A DNA stretch of 64,000 nucleotides. Source: Chamaea fasciata (Eukaryota; Chordata; Aves; Passeriformes; Sylviidae). The position numbers and the translations under genes were made by a program. This document shows positions 53,221 through 63,950 of the stretch, in pieces (positions within the stretch are counted from its first letter, which is position 1; every line of letters starts with the position of its first letter). The DNA lies in NCBI GenBank assembly GCA_029207755.1, contig JARCOQ010000008.1:32400521-32464520 (forward strand). The letters are read 5' to 3'. The notes beneath the pieces were generated by a model. The model was not told the origin of the DNA, did no database searches, and was given only the letters and a program-made list of their open reading frames with translations.

Positions 53221-54806
53221 CCCTAAACAACTAGTCATAAACAATCATTAGCACTTGTCTGCTAAAATATGGTGGTGATAGGTTTACTTTCTTATTCAGT
53301 GTCTTCTGCTTCACAAACAAGTGAAAATTGAGAAAGAAATATTGACTGTTTAACCACAGATCTTATCGCTGTAGAGGATGCTGTCAGTGCTTACTTGAAG
53401 TTAGGTCACTGAGGGAGTTTATCTTGAACATTTTAGATTTCTTTTTAAAGTCGTGATACTGTTTTAGACTATGGAATTTTCTCTATTTTATCGCACGCAA
53501 TATTGCAAAAGAATAGTAAAACTTTCAGCTTTTAATGAAGTAACAGTATTCTACTATTCAGTCAGACCAGAAATATCTCAAGACTGTAGCTAAACAAACA
53601 GAAAGGAATAAAATTTCTCTCTGCCATTTCTTGGAAAATTAACTGAAATTTATGTAGAGCAGCATTAAACAGAGTCCTTCATTTCCTCTGTTGAGACTGT
53701 TCATTTTCTTTACTGAGACATTTTCAGTGTGAAAAACAGCCAGCTTGAGGGCTTTATGATGTTTTTCGCTGTACTTGCAATTAATTTCTCTGCCCCATTC
53801 CTCCTTTGGCAAGAGATGGCTGCAGATTGTTCTTTCAGCAGTGTGAGTGCACGGGGCAGCGTCTGCATTGCCTGCTTTTAGTTTGAGTAATGCACCTTCA
53901 CTTCTTCAATCAACCTTAATCAAGGATGGGAAATGTGCTCACTCAAACATGTTGAAGAGAAGTGCTCCAAAAGTATTTCTGTCCCGCTGTGGAACTCCTG
54001 GTTCAACTGGAAGCAGAAGATCTGTAGGGAATTTTAACAAGCAGGGAGCACTGCTAGAAGGCATCTGAGTAATTATCCTATTAAAACGGAGCAACATCTG
54101 TATTATCTGTGGAAGCACGGAATGGAACATTATGTTCTCTAATCCTGTCTGGGAGCGTTATGAAGTTAAAAGGATAACATTTTACCAAATCTTTGTTCTA
54201 ACATGATAGGTTACACCTAATTACCTTTTAATTACCCCTCTTCTAGTTGGACTTTAAGCTAAGGACTCTGCCTCTGACTCTCATCACAGACCATTTCTTG
54301 CCTTTGGATTCTTCATGCCAAGTTTTATAATTGAGTTTACCTTGAAAAGTTGATCCTACTGCATCTTGAAGGCCTTTAGTACAATTCTTTTTCCCTTGTG
54401 TATGAAAAGCTCTGAGAATATTCATTTATGTAGAAAAGCCATGTTGCAGCATTCAGAAGTTTGTGGTTTTGGTTTAGTTGCAAAGAGCAACCTCGTTGGA
54501 GAATGTTTTATGGATAAGGAGTGCACAGCAGAGGCCACACAGGAGCAGGACATTATTCCAGCCTCCCAACTGCTTGCAGTGCAAGCCAGGAGAGTGTATT
54601 GGCTTAAATAATGTAGATTTCTTCTTTCCTCTTTATACCCCTGAGGGAGTCTGATTTCCTGATCACCTATCTAGCCATATGCTGTAGCTCTTGCCAGGAA
54701 CTCCGAGCAGTGTCACTGCCAGCTAAAATTACTTGTTTTCTGAGAACTGAATTATGTTGAGAATTGTCTTAAATTGCTGCGCTGGCAACATCGCAAAGTT
54801 TTGCGT

Positions 54807-54827
54807 ACACACACACACACACACACA
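54807..54827. repeat. (AC)n microsatellite
   Basis: Ten AC units plus one A, about 320 bases upstream of the exon 2 acceptor. Confidence 0.95.
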
Positions 54828-55107
54828 AATAAATACGTAACAGCAGCCTTGCTTTGAAATACAGCTTAGAAACCACTACAGGCAGGGAATTTGATCCAGA
54901 TCCTTGTGAGGTGTTCTCCACCTGCTCGGGCACATCACTCCCGCTTTGTTGTCTTTCCAGTGCCTTTCTCAGCCTCGTTTTGCTCTGGCTACTACAGTAC
55001 AATGATGAGACATGCAAATTAAACATTTACAAAGCGAGCATATTGTCTGCTCCTGGTTTGTACCAGTTAGAGGGAAGACCTAGTGTGGCTAGTTGTAACT
55101 TCAGGTG

Positions 55108-55143
55108 TGCTAACTGTGCTTTTTTCTCTTTTTCTTTCAACAG
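55108..55143 (+). promoter_or_regulatory. MGAT5: Branch point, pyrimidine tract and acceptor of MGAT5 exon 2
   Basis: TGCTAAC (55108-55114) matches the branch consensus, with its A at 55113, 31 bases before the exon. It is followed by a long T/C tract and ends TTTCAACAG at 55143. This is a strong acceptor for the exon that carries the start codon. Confidence 0.8.
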
Positions 55144-55144
55144 A

Positions 55145-55189
55145 ATGGAACTGAAACACAGATATGTGTTGACAAAGGAATTGGAATAA
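55145..55189 (+). promoter_or_regulatory. Upstream ORF of 14 codons in MGAT5 leader
   Basis: ATG at 55145 is the second base of the exon. The frame reads MELKHRYVLTKELE and stops at TAA, 105 bases before the main ATG. The base at -3 lies in exon 1 (C if the 12809 donor is used: CAGA-ATG), with G at +4, a moderate context. Its peptide sequence has no recognised function. It may reduce or gate initiation at the main start. Confidence 0.5.
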
Positions 55190-55227
55190 GACTGAGTCCT
55201 GCTCTGTGATATTTATATACCTGGACC

Positions 55228-55257
55228 ATGAACTTGCTGTTTGGCTTCATGCTTTAG
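55228..55257 (+). promoter_or_regulatory. Upstream ORF of 9 codons in MGAT5 leader
   Basis: ACCATGA has a consensus-like A at -3. The frame reads MNLLFGFML and stops at TAG, 37 bases before the main ATG. The good start context and short spacing make it the upstream ORF most likely to affect MGAT5 translation. Confidence 0.55.
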
Positions 55258-55294
55258 GAACCTTTGTAGTAACTGTGTGAAGCTGTTGGGAATC

Positions 55295-55532
55295 ATGGCA
55301 TTCTCTCCATGGAAGCTGTCCTCTCAGAAACTTGGCTTTTTTCTGGTGACTTTCGGTTTTATTTGGGGAATGATGCTTCTGCATTTTACTATTCAGCAAC
55401 AAACACAGCACGAAAGCAGTTCAGTCCTGCGTGAGCAAATTTTGGACCTCAGCAAAAGATACATCAAAGCATTAGCTGAAGAAAATAAAAATGTAGTTGA
55501 TGGGCCTTATGTTGGGACAGTGACAGCATACG
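55295..55532 (+). CDS. MGAT5: MGAT5 coding exon 2, residues 1-79
   Basis: MGAT5 (GnT-V) is a type II Golgi membrane enzyme. It transfers GlcNAc in beta-1,6 linkage from UDP-GlcNAc to the alpha-1,6 mannose arm of N-glycans, creating the branch extended with poly-LacNAc. This exon starts [16 protein letters not shown] and is near-identical to the human N-terminus recalled from memory. It comprises a short cytoplasmic tail (1-12), a membrane anchor (about 13-30, [17 protein letters not shown]) and a lumenal stem (HFTIQQ..., then [16 protein letters not shown]). The start at 55295 has A at -3 and G at +4. A TTG-initiated extension to 55241 is not part of the family protein. The tail is one residue shorter than human (MAFSP versus MALFTP). 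The exon ends TACG|GTAAGC in phase 1, so codon 80 is split. The catalytic domain lies outside the window. Confidence 0.97.
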
Positions 55533-56763
55533 GTAAGCGTGTTCTCTGGATTATTTGATAATCTGATTAAGACTTTTTCCTCAATTGTCCAACCATTTTT
55601 TTTCATAATGCTGTTCAAATTCACAGTACTTTACCCTGTGCATTTCTGTACAAATGGAGAAAATGGCCTTCCCTTCTAATTGGGATAAATTTTACATTTC
55701 CAATCGCTTGGAAATGAAGCAGTTTGCTAATTTTTATTACGTCTGTCTAGTAACTCTATCTAGTAGGCCTTAGGTTATTTGTTAGAACTCAGTTTCAAAA
55801 ACCTTTTTTGGTATTTTTGGGAAGGTTGGGAGGCTTTTCAGTTTTCGTTTCTGTGATCTAAGAAATTCCCTGTGGAAAAACTTGCCTTAGTTATAAAATG
55901 GAGACCTGTTACATTTAATTCTTCTTCTTTCCCATTTCACTTCTTTGTTCAGTCAATTTACTTAATGTTTAAGGTTTTTTTTTTTATCTGGCATAATCTT
56001 AAATTAAGCTTAAGTATATCCTATTTGCCTCAGGGCAGAAAACTCTGTGAGTTTTAGTGCTTTCTTTGGCAGTAGGTTTTAATGCTTACTCTCTTCCAGT
56101 TTGTACATGAGAGTTATGTTTTTGTGCATGTGTCAGACAAACCAAGCAGAAAAGAATGAAGCATATTACCCAAAAATATTACTAAATTAAAAATATAGTC
56201 GAATTTTGGGTTATGCGTGGTTCCTTTTCAGTCTGTTATGGTCATATAATACACCTTACTTGTTCAGCAGTTTTTAGATTCACTTTCTTTCCTACTTATC
56301 TATGCACTTCTGGACTGTCTGGAAAACTAATTAGTCATTTAGATTTGTTCTCTTTTATAGTTGTCTTAATATTCAGCTTTGAAGAAATTGAGTAGATAGT
56401 TTTTGTATTCTTAGACAAAGAATATAGACTAGGATGCAACCGATAGAACAGCTGCACGTTTTTCTCTAGTTTTCTCTTTATACTTTTTGGTGTATTCAGT
56501 GAAAATATCCTGCTGGAACGTTCTCTCTGTGTCTTGTTTCTGTCACCACTCCTTTTTCCTCTAAAAACCAAATTTTTCAGTTGATGTGCATTTGCTTGCC
56601 TGTAAGCCTGAGATTATTATCCCCAACACAGCTAAATTGCTTCATTGCTTAAATAACAACTCACCCTTATTCTGTAACTCCAGATTTGTGGGTGCACGTT
56701 GAACTGTACTGGAACTGGAGCCTTACAAAGCAACACAAGCAAAACAGAGTGGTACTAGATCAA

Positions 56764-57060
56764 TGTTTGTGGGAGCACAGTTGGGAAGCAGGACTCAAAG
56801 TACCGCTGAACTCATGACAGAAGTAGATTTGCCAAAGGGCTACAAGCCCTGGCAAGTCGAGGCAGGACCCTGGAGGAGGAAGAGATCAGGGTGTATGCTT
56901 GTATGTTTTTTGGGTTGTACAAGTCAGTACTAGCCCATAGTTAAGCAGTGTTACTAAGAGACGTAGATATGGTGGTTGTGCTTGAAGAGTGTAGAAACAA
57001 GCAGTGTGTTCAATAAAATGATTCATGATGCAACCATGGAGACCCAGTCTCTTCAATCTG
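56764..57060 (+). mobile_element. Possible LTR-like retroelement remnant
   Basis: This stretch is more GC-balanced than the surrounding intron. It begins TGTTTGTGGGAGCACAG, carries AATAAA at 57012-57017, and has ATGCAACCA about 22 bases after AATAAA, which could be an LTR end (CA) followed by TGG as in many primer-binding sites. No TATA box, target-site duplication or pol sequence is seen. A minus-strand open frame at 57158-57463 next to it is not recognised. It is weakly supported and could be unique sequence. Confidence 0.2.
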
Positions 57061-57076
57061 CCGAAAAATACTTGGG

Positions 57077-57108
57077 CTGAGGATCTCCGAGCAAGTAGAG
57101 ATCCTCAG
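57077..57108. repeat. Perfect 11-bp inverted repeat
   Basis: CTGAGGATCTC (57077-57087) and GAGATCCTCAG (57098-57108) are exact reverse complements separated by a 10-base loop. They lie just downstream of the possible LTR-like stretch. The transcript would form a stable hairpin. No known family is recognised. Confidence 0.85.
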
Positions 57109-59635
57109 AGGATTGTGTGATTAGGCTCAAAACAAAACTTTATCTGCTGCGCAGCTGTTACCAGTGTCCTGTTACTGTGCAGGGGTGCTCGATGGTGGGT
57201 GAGTTGAGCAAGGATGTAGACAACAAACCCCAAACAATCTGGCTCCAGATAGTGAAGGTAACTGCATTAATATAGGTACATGATATCCATAAGCAAAGTT
57301 CCCCCTGCAGCTTGTTGCCTGTGGCATTAATTTCCTGTTCCAAATCCTGCTGGGGAATAAGTTGACTTGCCTCCAAATACTGGTCAAGTTCCCAAGGAGA
57401 AGTTAAACTGCGTTTGGAAGCGGGTGAAATAACTTTGTGACGCTTCTGTGAAGGGAAAGCCAAGGTTTGTGTAGCAATTTCAAGTCCATGGCTGAAAAGA
57501 TTTTTAAGATTAAAAATTTAAAATTTAAGTTTGGCCAGGTGTTTTCAACAAAGTAGTTTGGAAAGATGGAAAATAGTGGTAATGCAGTTATTTAAAATTC
57601 AGGGAAAAGCACTATGGTGAGTGAATAACACCACATTAAATAATAGTTTATGAAACTGGGTAAGGTAATTACTTAATAAGTTAATTTGTCCTGTTTGGCA
57701 TACCAAATGACTTGCTGCTAGCAAATAATCAGGTTAGCTCTTCAGAAATAAACACATTAATGACTGATGTTAATAATAATTGGTAGAGGTTTCTTCAATA
57801 TTCTGTGAAAATTAATGCTCTTGCTTATTGAACCTTTTCTTTTTCTTAATATTATCCTCTGATTGCTTTAAGTGAGGACAGTCGTGATTTCCATGTTCAA
57901 GAATAAATTTAATGTTTGCTGGGTTTTCTGCTTTTACCCACCTAAAAGGCTTTCAGTCATTCCTTAATTGTGATTGCACAGCTTGTTTACTTTCTCACGT
58001 TTTCTTTCTACCATGTATTCACCTGTCAGGTAGGTGGCTCAGACATTTTCCTTTTACAAGTTATAGTTCCGATATACACAGTGAATATTAGATTCTTCTT
58101 TATAGCAGCAAATGTTCTTTTACAAAAATTCTGTGAATTTGTGTTTCTGCCCTCCCCTTCTCAAACTAAGTTCCACTTGCTTTTTTGTTCTGACAAGATG
58201 TCTGTCATATCAGTGTTTTGGTATCAGAATTAAAAAATAATAAATTTGAACCTCTTTTTTCTTTATGATCTGTGTATGCTTTTATGTAGGCTACATTTCT
58301 TCCTCACTGTTTCCTGAATTATTTTTACTACTTTTTCCTAGATTTTTTTTCTTCCTTTGGTTTTATTCGTGTTTAGTCCAGAGTTTCCTTTTCTTCTGCA
58401 CACTGTGCCATTAAATAACTTCTGTACCCCTTTTAAAATAGTGCAGATGTGTGGACTAGTGCTTCAGATTCCACCTTCTGATCTTTACAGGACAAAGGAA
58501 AACACAGTTACATTGAGAAAGGCTTGCTTTATGGCACCGTGGAATAAATATGATTCTCCTTTTGTTTGGAGAAAACAATTACAAGCTTTCTAAAGCAGTA
58601 GCATTTTCTTATTTAGTCTCTCATGTGCACAGGAATTGAGATAGTCATGGGAAAAATTTAAAAAAAAAAGCATGGAATGAACGTGGCAAAAATCCAGCTG
58701 ATGTAGAGACAGTGGAATCTCTTCAGATGTATGGAAAAGTTTTCTATTATAGATCAGAAAGTTATTTGATTCTAAAGTTGTGTAAAATAAAATATGCAAT
58801 TATTTTGTGTAACTAAATGGAAAAATAATGCAGATTCCTTGTGCTAAATTCTTTAATCTGTACAAGGATAAATGAACAAAGGACAATAGTTTCATCTTCT
58901 TTGGCTTGTTGCCATTGTGATTATACAGTTTAGTCTGATACTGGTCTAGTTTTGTCCTCTTGCCCTCAGTTTTGTTGGCTTGCCAGAGTGTCTTGTGTTC
59001 CTTCAAGGAATCTGAACAAAACAAAAGCCAAGGAGAAAAATATCAGAGAACTCTTTAGTGTTGTCATTTGATATGCAAATTCCTGTTATTGTTCATTGCT
59101 TCCATGCCAAGGAAGCTCTGTCAGACCCAACAGAGACAGTCACCAACAGACTGAAGAAAGGAAACGGGATTTTTAGTGTTTTGTGAATACAACAGAAAGG
59201 TTGAACTTAACTTTTTTTTAGAAATTATTATCTATTTTTGCCAGTGCAAATGCTGGTTTTGTGGAGGAGATGCAGGAGAAGGTTTTTGTACTGGCTCGAA
59301 GCTGTCCTTTTTGGGAAGGGGATTTTTGTTCCCAGGTGACTGAGTATCAACAGACTGTTCCTCTGGTAGTGCTTGAATATGGATTTAGGTTTAGACTCAT
59401 TATTATTTAAGCAGCTTCTTATTACTTGAGCCATTGCAAAGCAAGCATTTTTCTGTTCCTGTAAAGGCTCTCATTTCACCTTGAATAACTGTGGATAACT
59501 GTATGACTTGCAGTGTGCTTCATAAAATACACAGGCTGACAAGTTCCATGGCCAGGGAAATTTGTATCTGAGGCTGAACAAAGTAGGGAACTTGAGTGCT
59601 TAGAGCTGGTAATGACAAAGATTTTCACTGAGAAA

Positions 59636-59705
59636 GTGTGTGTGTGTGTGTATATATATATATGTGTGTGTGTGAATATGTATATGTATCTATATATATA
59701 TATAT
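59636..59705. repeat. Compound (TG)n/(TA)n microsatellite near exon 3
   Basis: GT units (59636-59650), then TA units, then TG units (about 59663-59674), a short mixed stretch, then TA units to 59705. It ends 92 bases before exon 3. It produces the valine/cysteine/tyrosine- and histidine/threonine-rich spurious frames that run into the exon. Confidence 0.95.
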
Positions 59706-59797
59706 CTCCAGTCTCATTGTGGTATCTATTTTTGGATTCTGTCTGACAAGTGTGCGCTGCATTATTAAGCAGTTTAACTTTTCATTTTCCTCTGCAG

Positions 59798-59965
59798 ATT
59801 TGAAGAAGACACTTGCTGTCCTGTTGGATAATATCTTGCAGCGCATTGGGAAGTTGGAGTCCAAGGTGGAAAATCTTGTCCTTAATGGAACAGGAGCAAA
59901 CTCGACCAACAATACTACCACTTCTGCTCCCAGCTTAGGAGCAGCTGAAAAGCTTAATGTAGCAG
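59798..59965 (+). CDS. MGAT5: MGAT5 coding exon 3, residues 80-135 (stem region)
   Basis: The split codon G|AT gives D80, followed by LKKTLAVLLDNILQRIGKLE and SKVENLVLNGTG. This matches the human stem after ...MTAY as recalled. The N-terminal half (about 81-107) has heptad-like leucines and isoleucines, consistent with the coiled-coil stem known to support oligomerisation. N-glycosylation sequons are N109-G-T, N114-S-T, N117-N-T and N118-T-T; the last two overlap. The human protein has three sequons here (110, 115, 118). The exon is 168 bases, phase 1 at both ends, so skipping it would keep the frame. Its donor is GCAG|GTGTGT. The next exon, expected to continue with the DIINGAQEKC region, is beyond the window. 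Confidence 0.96.
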
Positions 59966-62900
59966 GTGTGTATGGCAATTACTAAAATTATTTATGGGCT
60001 GTTTAATCCGAACCTTTTCTCTCATGAGCATAACACAATTGTACAGTGTTAGGTAGTTGGAATGTCTTAGAAAACAAAATTCAAAGTCTAGCCTTTATCA
60101 ATGGCAAACTGAAGTCCAAGCTCAGTGGAAGATCTTTCTTCTGCAGTAACTTGAACACATTAGTAAATCAAAATCTCTGCTAAAGCCAGTAGTTCACCCA
60201 TTTAGTAGGCATTTTATGCTTTAAATGGTTGCACTTGAGAATGATGAAACTGGGGATGTCTTTTCTCTTGAAGCCTAACTATTTAAGTTGGTATCAATCT
60301 GCTCTGCCATTCTACCATATGCACTTTATTGGTTATTAACTGAAAGAAAACATTTATTGTATTTGTTGGTCATGATTTAAAAATGTCTTTCCCTGCAGCG
60401 TTTAATGGCTCTTAGGATTTGACACAGAGAGATCACCTACCTGGTACATTCAGTTAAAATGAAAACATGGTTTGAGATGACATTAAGTCATTCATTTTGT
60501 CTTCAGTGAATGGACTGTTTTGTTCTGCCACCACATTGAAACAGATACTGGCAGTCCTGACTCACAGGAAAGTCTGAGTCCAATGATCTTTGCAGTCCCA
60601 AAAAGAGAACAGAGCAGAAGGGTTAAGGGAACTTGGTAAATAAGTTGATAACTGCGCTCCTATGTCTTGTCTGTCCTTGGGATTCCTGCAAAAATAAATA
60701 TTTCTGTTGAGAAGGTGTTACTTGCTGAAATTCTCAAAACAGAGAAGCAAATGCTGCCTTTGGTAGGGAAATGCCAGTAGGAAAGCAATATTTGCAAGTG
60801 ATTGCCTGATGACAGTGTGGCAGCAGAGGTGCTCTCAGCTGCTCAGTCCTCACTGCATTTATCTGTACCAGGGTGCTAAAGTCATGTTATCTCTTGGTCA
60901 GGCAGACCTTTCCCTCCCCCCATCTGCCTTGTCTTGGTAAAACTGAAGGCAGATCAGGAACAAGTACCTGGAGAGGTGCAGCACCTGCAGGGTGCTGACA
61001 GGCTATGCTACCTTCCTAGCATGCAGCACAAGATCTTGGTTGGAAAATCTCCCACTGGGATGGAAGATGGACGGGTACAGCACTGTTAGACTTTCTGGGC
61101 CATATATAAAATGAAAAACATCCCTGTATGTTTTCTTTACCGCCGACGAAAGAGACTTGCTGCTGTTATTTCCTCAGATTTGCAGATAATTGGAACATGG
61201 ATACCCATGTTGTTGCTTTAAAATTTACAGGTGAAGGTTCATTGTTCTTACCTGAAAAGGAAACATCTTTCATCAGTTCTTAGAGTGATTTAATGTTGTC
61301 TATTATTCTTGGAGTGGGCTAGATTCACAATTTTGGTATTTAGGAGCAACATTGAAGGAGCCTGGTAAGAGTTCTCCATTTGCAGTGTTTGCATTTCTTT
61401 GTACTGCCTGAGGCTGGCTCTGTGGCAAAGAACACAGTTCCTCTTATTAGAGCCACAGGTTTTTTACCTTTGACTCTGAGTTTAAAATGTCTGAAGCAAC
61501 CATTAAACAGCAGCAACAGGAAAAACCTTTAGGTAAGAGTTCCTAAAGGTTCGATTGATGTGTTGTGCTGATAACTGGATAATGTCACTGCTCAGGTACC
61601 TCTGGACTGGACAGTACCTGGGGTTAGAGTAGAGCTTGAACCTAATCCCTGTGTTAGGAGCCTGCTCTTCATCCATTTGAAGCAATCAGTGGCAATTACT
61701 CAGATCAGAGGCAGCCAAATGGAAATGAAAAACTTGTCTCTACTTTGTCCTTCGTGGCAGTTTCCTGACAGCAGACTCTGGAAGCCATATGATTCCAGCA
61801 TAATTGTAATATAAATATCTGCTCTGTTAGGAAGGAATTGTTCAGAAAATAAATGAGGTGAGGACATTGTGACAATACCAATGTTGGTTTTGTCTGTAAT
61901 ATTTCAACAACATCCCATTTATATTGTGTTAGAGCAGTTGAGGTAATCTGAAAATTGTGGTGTAGGCATTTTGTTGCCCAACAGTTTGTCATTTTACTGC
62001 AGTTGAAACAGGTATGTGTACGAATAAAGACGATACTTTTCTTTATAACATTCAGCTGTACACTACAAAATGATCACAACAAGCATGTTAGGATTACCCT
62101 TCCTCTCTTTACCAGTTGTAATATTTTAATGCTGACTTTAGACAAGTTCATATTAGCAATTGTTAATAATTTTGTTCTTTCTCTCTGGATAACCGTAGTG
62201 TTTTTGGAGCATGTGATTAACAAAACACTTAATAATTTTGGTAATCTTTTTTAAAGGCTTCTTGAGATTTGTTGTTTTGGTTTGGGTTTTTTTGCATCAG
62301 AGTTGCTGCTTAAAACTCTGCAGTAAATTCAGTGTTTTATAGCCTCATTTGTCAGTGAAACAGTGCAATGTCATTAGCAGACTTTCCTACAGGATCCTGC
62401 TTCCAGTGGAGCTACGTCATGCATTTATTGGTTTTGGATTGAGATTTCAGAGTACACTGAGACCTCTGATTCTATAATTTGTACAGCCGTGCCCCTTTAC
62501 CTATGGAAAGCCTTTCTGAAATAAGTGAGGCCTCATGTTCACCTATTGACACTGCTTGTAAACCTTGGTGGTGAAGACTGGAGCCACAAATCATCCTGAC
62601 ATCTGCATTTTGTTTCCCCTGACCTTGTGTAAAGGTTACTGTGTTATATATTACTGGAGTAGATAGAAAGGATAAAATAAGACATAGAATGACAGGAAGG
62701 GGATTATGCTGTAAGTATGTATCCTCACAGCTGATTATAACAAATTCAAGAGCAAAGCATAGTATTTTCCTTACAATTTAAAACTCAGTATGATGGCAGG
62801 CTAGACTGGTCAATCTGAATATACTGCAAGCTTTCCTTCATTGTGTATTTGAAGTATTGATAACACTTTCATGGAAAAAAAAATTAGTACTCATCTGCAA

Positions 62901-62988
62901 AGGATGAAGAACAGAGATTATGATGATTAATCAGCATTTCTTCTTCTCAGGCCTCTCTGCAAGTATAGAAGTTAATAAATAGCAAAGC

Positions 62989-63015
62989 TTTTTTTTTTTT
63001 TTTTTTTTTTTTTTT
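62989..63015 (+). repeat. T27 homopolymer
   Basis: The longest uninterrupted T-run in the window, followed by CTTTTTAAACC. On the minus strand it is a poly-A-like tract, but no retroposon body is recognised beside it. Confidence 0.9.
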
Positions 63016-63550
63016 CTTTTTAAACCATGTTCAACGAAAGAAAACATAGTCTTGACTGTGTAAAGCCAGGTGTGCCTCAAAATCTGGGGAAGTCCATTGT
63101 TGAGCCAGGACATGTTGAAACCTGGAGTTTATAATCCACTGTAATTTACTTCCTGAAGGAATGAGCAGTAACTGACAGCAGAAGAAAAAGAAATCATTGG
63201 CATAGGAAATAATCAAGTTTTTTAGCAGTTTGGAAAAAATACCTATCCATGTTTCAAGTTATGAAACAATGTTTTTTTTCTTTTTAAGTTGTTCCACAAT
63301 CTGGATATCAAGTGTGGTGTAGAACTCAGGCAGCAGTGGTGAAATCTGACACAGAAATATCAGTCTGTGGTGGTGTGGAGTTTTTGGCAGATAAAAGGAT
63401 CTGAAGAAAATCCATCTGGATTAGATTTCTTCATGATAAGAAAGTGACAATGGTAGTAGAAATTACTGAGGATTTAGCAAAGACTATACCTGTCTCTGAA
63501 GTAGATGAACTCAAACTTTCTTTTGATTCAATCCTGAGTTTTGATCACAG

Positions 63551-63950
63551 GGCTGGAACAGCTCTGCTGATGAAGACAGGCTGAGAGTCTGGGGCTGTTC
63601 AGCCTGGAGAAGGCTGGGGAGAACTCGAGCCCCTTGCAGCACCTAAAGGGGGCTACAACAGAGCTGGGGAGGGACTGTTCACAAGGGCATGGAGTGATAG
63701 CACAAGAGCAAATGGCCTTCAGCTGAAGGAGGGCAAGTTTAGGTTAGGTACTGTGGAGAAATTCTTTGAATGTTGGGACAAGTTGTCCATGGAGACTGTG
63801 GAGTCCCCATCCCTGGAAGTGTTTAAGGCCAGGCTGGGTGGGGCTTGGAGCAGCCTGGGATAGTAGAAGGTGTCTCTGCCCATGGCAGGGGATTGGAACA
63901 AGATTGTCTTAAGGTCCCTTCCTACCCAAACCAGTCTGTGATTTTGTGAC
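63551..63950 (+). mobile_element. CR1 LINE 3' end, sense, about 400 bp
   Basis: This is the best preserved CR1 in the window. In order it has GGCTGTTCAGCCTGGAGAAG (near 63594), CACCTAAAGGGGGCTACAAC (near 63640), GAGGGACTGTTCACAAGGGC, GAAATTCTTTGAATG, CCATCCCTGGAAGTGTT (near 63808), AGGCCAGGCTGGGTGGGGCT, CTGCCCATGGCAGGGG (near 63876), AAGGTCCCTTCCTACCCAAA. It ends with CTGTGATTTTGTGAC, a variant of the ATTCTATG terminal repeat. It lacks most of the ORF, as is typical of 5'-truncated insertions. It lies in MGAT5 intron 3 in the gene's orientation. Confidence 0.95.

Larger units (their letters stand above)
12810..55143 (+). other. MGAT5: MGAT5 intron 1 (about 42.3 kb)
   Basis: Bounded by the GTGAGG donor at 12810 and the CAG acceptor ending at 55143. 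I see no coding exon inside. Recognisable contents are CR1 fragments at 17448, 22688, 35164 and 36435, microsatellites at 37301, 37374, 44101 and 54807, several T-homopolymers, small tandem duplications, and G/T-rich blocks. GC-richer patches at about 22,800-22,990, 26,740-26,960, 32,960-33,150, 36,640-36,870 and 39,180-39,380 match nothing I know. The rest appears to be ordinary AT-rich intronic sequence. Very long first introns are usual for this gene in vertebrates. An extra leader exon or alternative promoter inside cannot be excluded. Confidence 0.7.
55144..55294 (+). other. MGAT5: MGAT5 5' untranslated part of exon 2
   Basis: This runs from the acceptor to the start codon. It contains two short upstream ORFs (55145-55189 and 55228-55257) and in-frame stops before the main ATG. 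For example, ORF 55228-55257 ends in TAG. The bases just before the main ATG (CTGTTGGGAATC) resemble the mammalian MGAT5 leader as I remember it. Confidence 0.75.
55533..59797 (+). other. MGAT5: MGAT5 intron 2 (about 4.3 kb)
   Basis: It begins GTAAGC at 55533 and ends TCTGCAG at 59797, in phase 1. A branch-like GTTTAAC lies at 59772-59778, about 20 bases before the exon. Contents recognised are a possible LTR-like stretch and hairpin near 56,764-57,108 and a TG/TA microsatellite at 59636-59705. The remainder is AT-rich with no exon seen. Confidence 0.9.

Noticed and set aside
55241..55294. N-terminal extension of MGAT5 from an upstream TTG
   Set aside because: The family protein starts at the in-frame ATG at 55295, which has a strong context. 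The upstream residues resemble translated leader.
59638..59985. 115-codon + strand frame covering the microsatellite and exon 3
   Set aside because: Only the part from 59798 is real coding sequence. The beginning is translated TG/TA repeat and intron, and the end runs past the donor at 59966.
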